DNA from: JAAUTS01 sp034440395 | Lineage (GTDB): Bacteria; Verrucomicrobiota; Verrucomicrobiia; Methylacidiphilales; JAAUTS01 | NCBI GenBank assembly: GCA_034440395.1 | Contig: JAWXBW010000041.1 | Span: 1 to 64,000 of the forward strand | DNA: 64,000 nucleotides | Reading direction: 5' to 3' | In this document: positions 61,611 through 64,000 of the stretch, in pieces | How the letters are laid out: each line of letters opens with the position of its first letter | How positions within the stretch are numbered: the first letter of the stretch is position 1 | Notes under the pieces: model-generated | Seen by the model: the letters and a program-made list of their open reading frames with translations, nothing else | Told to the model about the DNA's origin: nothing | Database searches by the model: none | Position numbers and translations under genes: made by a program

Positions 61611-62636
61611 ATGCAAATGATTCGTTTTGGACTCTGTCTTATGACTCTAGCTGCCCTTGTGACGCTCTCGGCCTGCGGGGGGAAAGATCGGGAGGCAATT
61701 AAAGTCGCTGAAGCTCTTTCCCAAGAACGTAAATATGATCAGGCTCTCTTGGTCTTACAGAAAGCTCTTCGTAGTGATCCGAAGAACAAAAGACTCTTAC
61801 GCCAACAGGTAATTCTCTTCCTTAAAAGTGAGCAAGTCAATTACGCTACGGCCGCATATCGTAAGCTCACCGATGTAAACCCCGACGACAGCGTCTTAGC
61901 GGATGCGCTCAAGGACAAGGATCCTGTCGTGCGGGTAACCACAGCGAAGGCTTTAGGCTTACTTAAATCAGTAGGCTCTGTCAGCCCTTTAATGAAAGCA
62001 GCTAAAGACGAAGAGAAGTCTGTTCGTCAAGCTGCCATATTAGCTTTAGGAGATTTAAGGGACAAAAAAGCTATCCCTGTTCTAGTAGATTCTCTGCGAG
62101 ATCCTGATTGGTTCGTGCGAGCTGAAGCCGCCTTTGCTTTGGGCAAAGTCGGTGATTCACAAGCCTCCAGTGCCCTCTTTAAGCTTCTTTCAGATGAGGA
62201 CTCTTATGTGCGCCAAAATGCTCGTAAAGCTTTACAGGAATTGGCCACTCCAGAAAATAAATCAGCTTACCTAGATGCTCTAAAAGGAACAGACCCTGCC
62301 ATTTCTCTCATGGCCGCCGTAGCTTTAGCTCAAGCTGGTGACAGCATTGGACTACCTGTATTGCTCCAACAACTTCCTAGCAGTAAAACTTTAGACCAGA
62401 TGGAGATTATTCGAGCCTTAGTAAAACTGAATGATCCTTCCACCATCCCTAGCCTGAGAATGACGTTGGATGATAGCGATAACGATGTGCGGATATTGAG
62501 TGCGCTGGCCTTAGGAGAGTTTAAGGATAAAGAATCTATTGCTAGGCTCAAAGAGATCACACAGGACAAAACAGCCGATCGCAGATTAGTTACAGCTTGC
62601 CTTGTAAGTCTCAATAAAATTAGTAACGCACGCTAA
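61611..62636 (+). CDS. HEAT-repeat lipoprotein
   Basis: From ATG 61611 the protein has 341 residues: a signal peptide with lipobox L-S-A-C, a TPR-like pair (E-A-L-S-Q-E-R-K-Y-D-Q-A-L), and about six HEAT/PBS-lyase repeats with the pattern 'V-R-x-A-A-x-x-A-L-G-x-L/V-x-D' (for example A-I-L-A-L-G-D-L and A-A-F-A-L-G-K-V). These repeats usually bind other proteins. The start at 61563 would place extra residues before the signal peptide and is not favoured. It is convergent with the PUR-alpha-like gene, 12 bases apart. Confidence 0.85.
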   Translation: MQMIRFGLCLMTLAALVTLSACGGKDREAIKVAEALSQERKYDQALLVLQKALRSDPKNKRLLRQQVILFLKSEQVNYATAAYRKLTDVNPDDSVLADALKDKDPVVRVTTAKALGLLKSVGSVSPLMKAAKDEEKSVRQAAILALGDLRDKKAIPVLVDSLRDPDWFVRAEAAFALGKVGDSQASSALFKLLSDEDSYVRQNARKALQELATPENKSAYLDALKGTDPAISLMAAVALAQAGDSIGLPVLLQQLPSSKTLDQMEIIRALVKLNDPSTIPSLRMTLDDSDNDVRILSALALGEFKDKESIARLKEITQDKTADRRLVTACLVSLNKISNAR

Positions 62637-62648
62637 GCGGTCTGAAGC

Positions 62649-62873
62649 TTAAGCGGGAATATTACCCGCCTCGTTCTCCTCATCAAACTCAATCATATCT
62701 TGGAGAAGGTCAGCGAAATCGTTTAGGCCAGTGGATGGGATAATGATCGTGTCGCGACGACCATTGACTTCCTCTGTTATTTTTAAAAAGCGACCACGCT
62801 CGTTTTCCTTAAGATCAAAGAAAAACTCTTTACGCTCCACCAACACTTTTCCACTTTGGATAATAGTTTCCAT
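62649..62873 (-). CDS. PUR-alpha-like (DUF3276) protein
   Basis: 74 residues starting M-E-T-I-I-Q-S-G-K-V. The core 'R-K-E-F-F-F-D-L-K-E-N-E-R-G-R-F-L-K-I-T-E' matches PUR repeats/DUF3276, which bind single-stranded nucleic acid, followed by an acidic tail (I-E-F-D-E-E-N-E). The ATG at 62873 has AGAGG 7 bases upstream, so it is favoured over 62921. The family is known in Bacteroidota, spirochaetes and Verrucomicrobia. Confidence 0.85.
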   Translation of the reverse strand: METIIQSGKVLVERKEFFFDLKENERGRFLKITEEVNGRRDTIIIPSTGLNDFADLLQDMIEFDEENEAGNIPA

Positions 62874-63030
62874 AAAAGCCCTCTTTCTTAAAAGATTAAT
62901 TGATAAGAAAAAATCTGCCAAGAAATTTTCGCCTTATTGAGAACAACTTGCCCGCCAGTTACACTTTGGGGGTCAGACCAAGTGACTTTTATTTCAACCT
63001 AGTATTTTTTTCTGACGAATAATGAAGGAG

Positions 63031-63666
63031 TTAATTTTTGATCGACTCTTCTATTTTCCGCTCAAGCTTGGAATCGTCAGTGCCCCATACCTCGGTAAAT
63101 TTTTTTCGATTATTGTAAAGCTTAACACGTTCTTGCATGGCTTGGATGCGGGGGGAAGCGGGGAAACGTTTGATTCCTTGCATAGCCATTTTGCGAGCTT
63201 GGGCAAAGTTACCCATCTCGGCATAACCAGCGGCCATAGAGTCGTAAGCTTCCACAGATTCGACTTCATTGAGAGCTTTCTGAGCATAGGCTACGGAGAG
63301 AGCTCCATCCCGCAGGGATTTGAACGGGGCGGTGCCGCGGAACCAAGAAAGGGTCAAATAGTCTGTGACGGAGATGGGGCTTTTACTCATACCAGTCTTT
63401 AAATCTTCCCCGACATCCTCAATTTTACCAATCATAGCGGAGGTGTGGGCTCGGCGTATCCACACGGTGGGGGAGTCGTCGCGTATGGTGAGGGCTTGGG
63501 TATAGAGCTCATAGGCTTTAGCATAATTTTTAGCATTTTCCTGCTCAAAGGCAGCTAGGACTACGGTGGAAAACTTGGGCTTGGGGGCATCCTCCTGAGC
63601 TATGACGGAGGAGGTGGAGCAGGCTAGATGAATTAAGGCCAAGGCGCTGAGTGTAAAAAATTTCAT
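63031..63666 (-). CDS. Exported TPR-repeat protein
   Basis: 211 residues with a signal peptide (cut near A-Q-E, about residue 24; a Cys at 16 could be a lipobox). Three TPR-like units follow: N-A-K-N-Y-A-K-A-Y-E-L-Y-T-Q-A-L, then V-A-Y-A-Q-K-A-L-N-E-V-E-S and M-A-A-G-Y-A-E-M-G-N-F-A-Q-A. The role is likely protein-protein contact in the periplasm. No closer family was recognised. Confidence 0.72.
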   Translation of the reverse strand: MKFFTLSALALIHLACSTSSVIAQEDAPKPKFSTVVLAAFEQENAKNYAKAYELYTQALTIRDDSPTVWIRRAHTSAMIGKIEDVGEDLKTGMSKSPISVTDYLTLSWFRGTAPFKSLRDGALSVAYAQKALNEVESVEAYDSMAAGYAEMGNFAQARKMAMQGIKRFPASPRIQAMQERVKLYNNRKKFTEVWGTDDSKLERKIEESIKN

Positions 63667-63732
63667 AATAGGTTAGTTAAAAGAAAAAATGGATAAGATG
63701 ATTGAGCCTACCACAAATAGCTGGGGTAGTAT

Positions 63733-64000
63733 TTATTTTTTAGGGGTGGCCTTATTCTTTAGGCCTAATTCCTGTCGTTCGACCAAGTCATCCATCACTT
63801 CGAGAAAGATTTTCTTCACTTCAATACTGTCAATCAAGTCACCACAGTAGGAAACTAAAGCACGCATTTCGACACCATCTTTTAGCGGTAAAGAAAGCTG
63901 TTTGGAGCGCAGGCCATGCTCGAGGATTTCCCCCGCAGCAGGTCCGAAGAAGGCAGCAGCTAGCGTGGTTATACGTGCAAAAGAACCGTCGGAGTCCTGT
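63733..64000 (-). CDS. Hypothetical protein, C-terminal part only
   Basis: The frame is open to the window edge and ends with TAA at 63733; the last 88 residues are seen, without the start. They include 'A-A-A-F-F-G-P-A-A-G-E-I-L-E-H-G-L', an acidic stretch and a Lys-rich end. No family recognised. Confidence 0.55.
   Translation of the reverse strand, partial: QDSDGSFARITTLAAAFFGPAAGEILEHGLRSKQLSLPLKDGVEMRALVSYCGDLIDSIEVKKIFLEVMDDLVERQELGLKNKATPKK

Noticed and set aside
62960..62984. 'GGGGGTCAGACCAAG' resembling sequence near 35312 and 38479 (GGTCAG)
   Set aside because: The three places share only a few bases and differ in flanks; not enough to call a repeat family by eye.

Overview
The window looks like chromosomal DNA of a Gram-negative bacterium, most likely a member of the Verrucomicrobiota. 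The Gram-negative assignment rests on lipid A genes (lpxI, lpxB), lnt, several outer-membrane-type lipoproteins and complex I genes. The phylum assignment is an inference: it rests on the C-terminal 'GDPYNTLLEYALNGNP' type segment of the large exported dehydrogenase, on the gene style of the sigma/anti-sigma/PDZ operon, and on the lpxI-Gfo/Idh-lpxB arrangement. No tRNA, rRNA or CRISPR array was seen. Most of the window is compact housekeeping sequence, with many 4-base start/stop overlaps.

Layout: 1-5135 is the end of a lipoprotein gene followed by nuoE-F-G-H. 5161-12086 is a mixed set: a small Cys protein divergent from a Dps-type ferritin, an MECR-like reductase with a glutaredoxin, a frame-broken TerC gene, an amidohydrolase, peptide deformylase, dienelactone hydrolase and an AlkB-type dioxygenase. 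12296-18998 (minus strand) carries thiE, accC-accB, holB-tmk-ispF and leuD-leuC, the last divergent from a LysR regulator with a palindromic operator between them. 20098-30349 (minus strand) carries aconitase, a methyltransferase, a DUF4388-FHA protein, PduO-type adenosyltransferase, apt, a sigma factor, rbfA, infB and nusA; the nusA leader has a promoter followed by an intrinsic terminator (likely attenuator). 30593-35135 (plus strand) is lpxI, a Gfo/Idh oxidoreductase, lpxB, a lipoprotein and a NifS-like protein whose PLP lysine is replaced.

35136-39463 is the one accessory region. It holds a visibly GC-richer gene for a 991-residue exported sorbosone-dehydrogenase-like protein and about 1.1 kb that looks empty but, read on the minus strand, contains three decayed genes: the tail of an IS110-type transposase and a DUF433/DUF5615 antitoxin-toxin pair.

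39464-54484 (plus strand) is lnt, prfB (with the classic programmed +1 frameshift), trpC-trpF-trpB, yicC, gmk, coaC, acs, an isochorismatase-like hydrolase, UDP-sugar pyrophosphorylase, lysS, an MFS transporter and a DUF374 acyltransferase. 54493-61448 (minus strand) is a glycosyltransferase pair, class II aldolase, an ECF sigma factor/anti-sigma/inactive HtrA-like operon and a polyprenyl diphosphate synthase. 61611-64000 holds a HEAT-repeat lipoprotein, a PUR-alpha-like protein, a TPR protein and the C-terminal end of an unidentified gene.

No wholly new multi-gene system was identified. The most rewarding points are the hidden relics in 38.5-39.3 kb, the degenerate enzyme families (NifS-like without its lysine, HtrA-like without its triad), the TerC gene with several single-base frame breaks, and the nusA leader attenuator.
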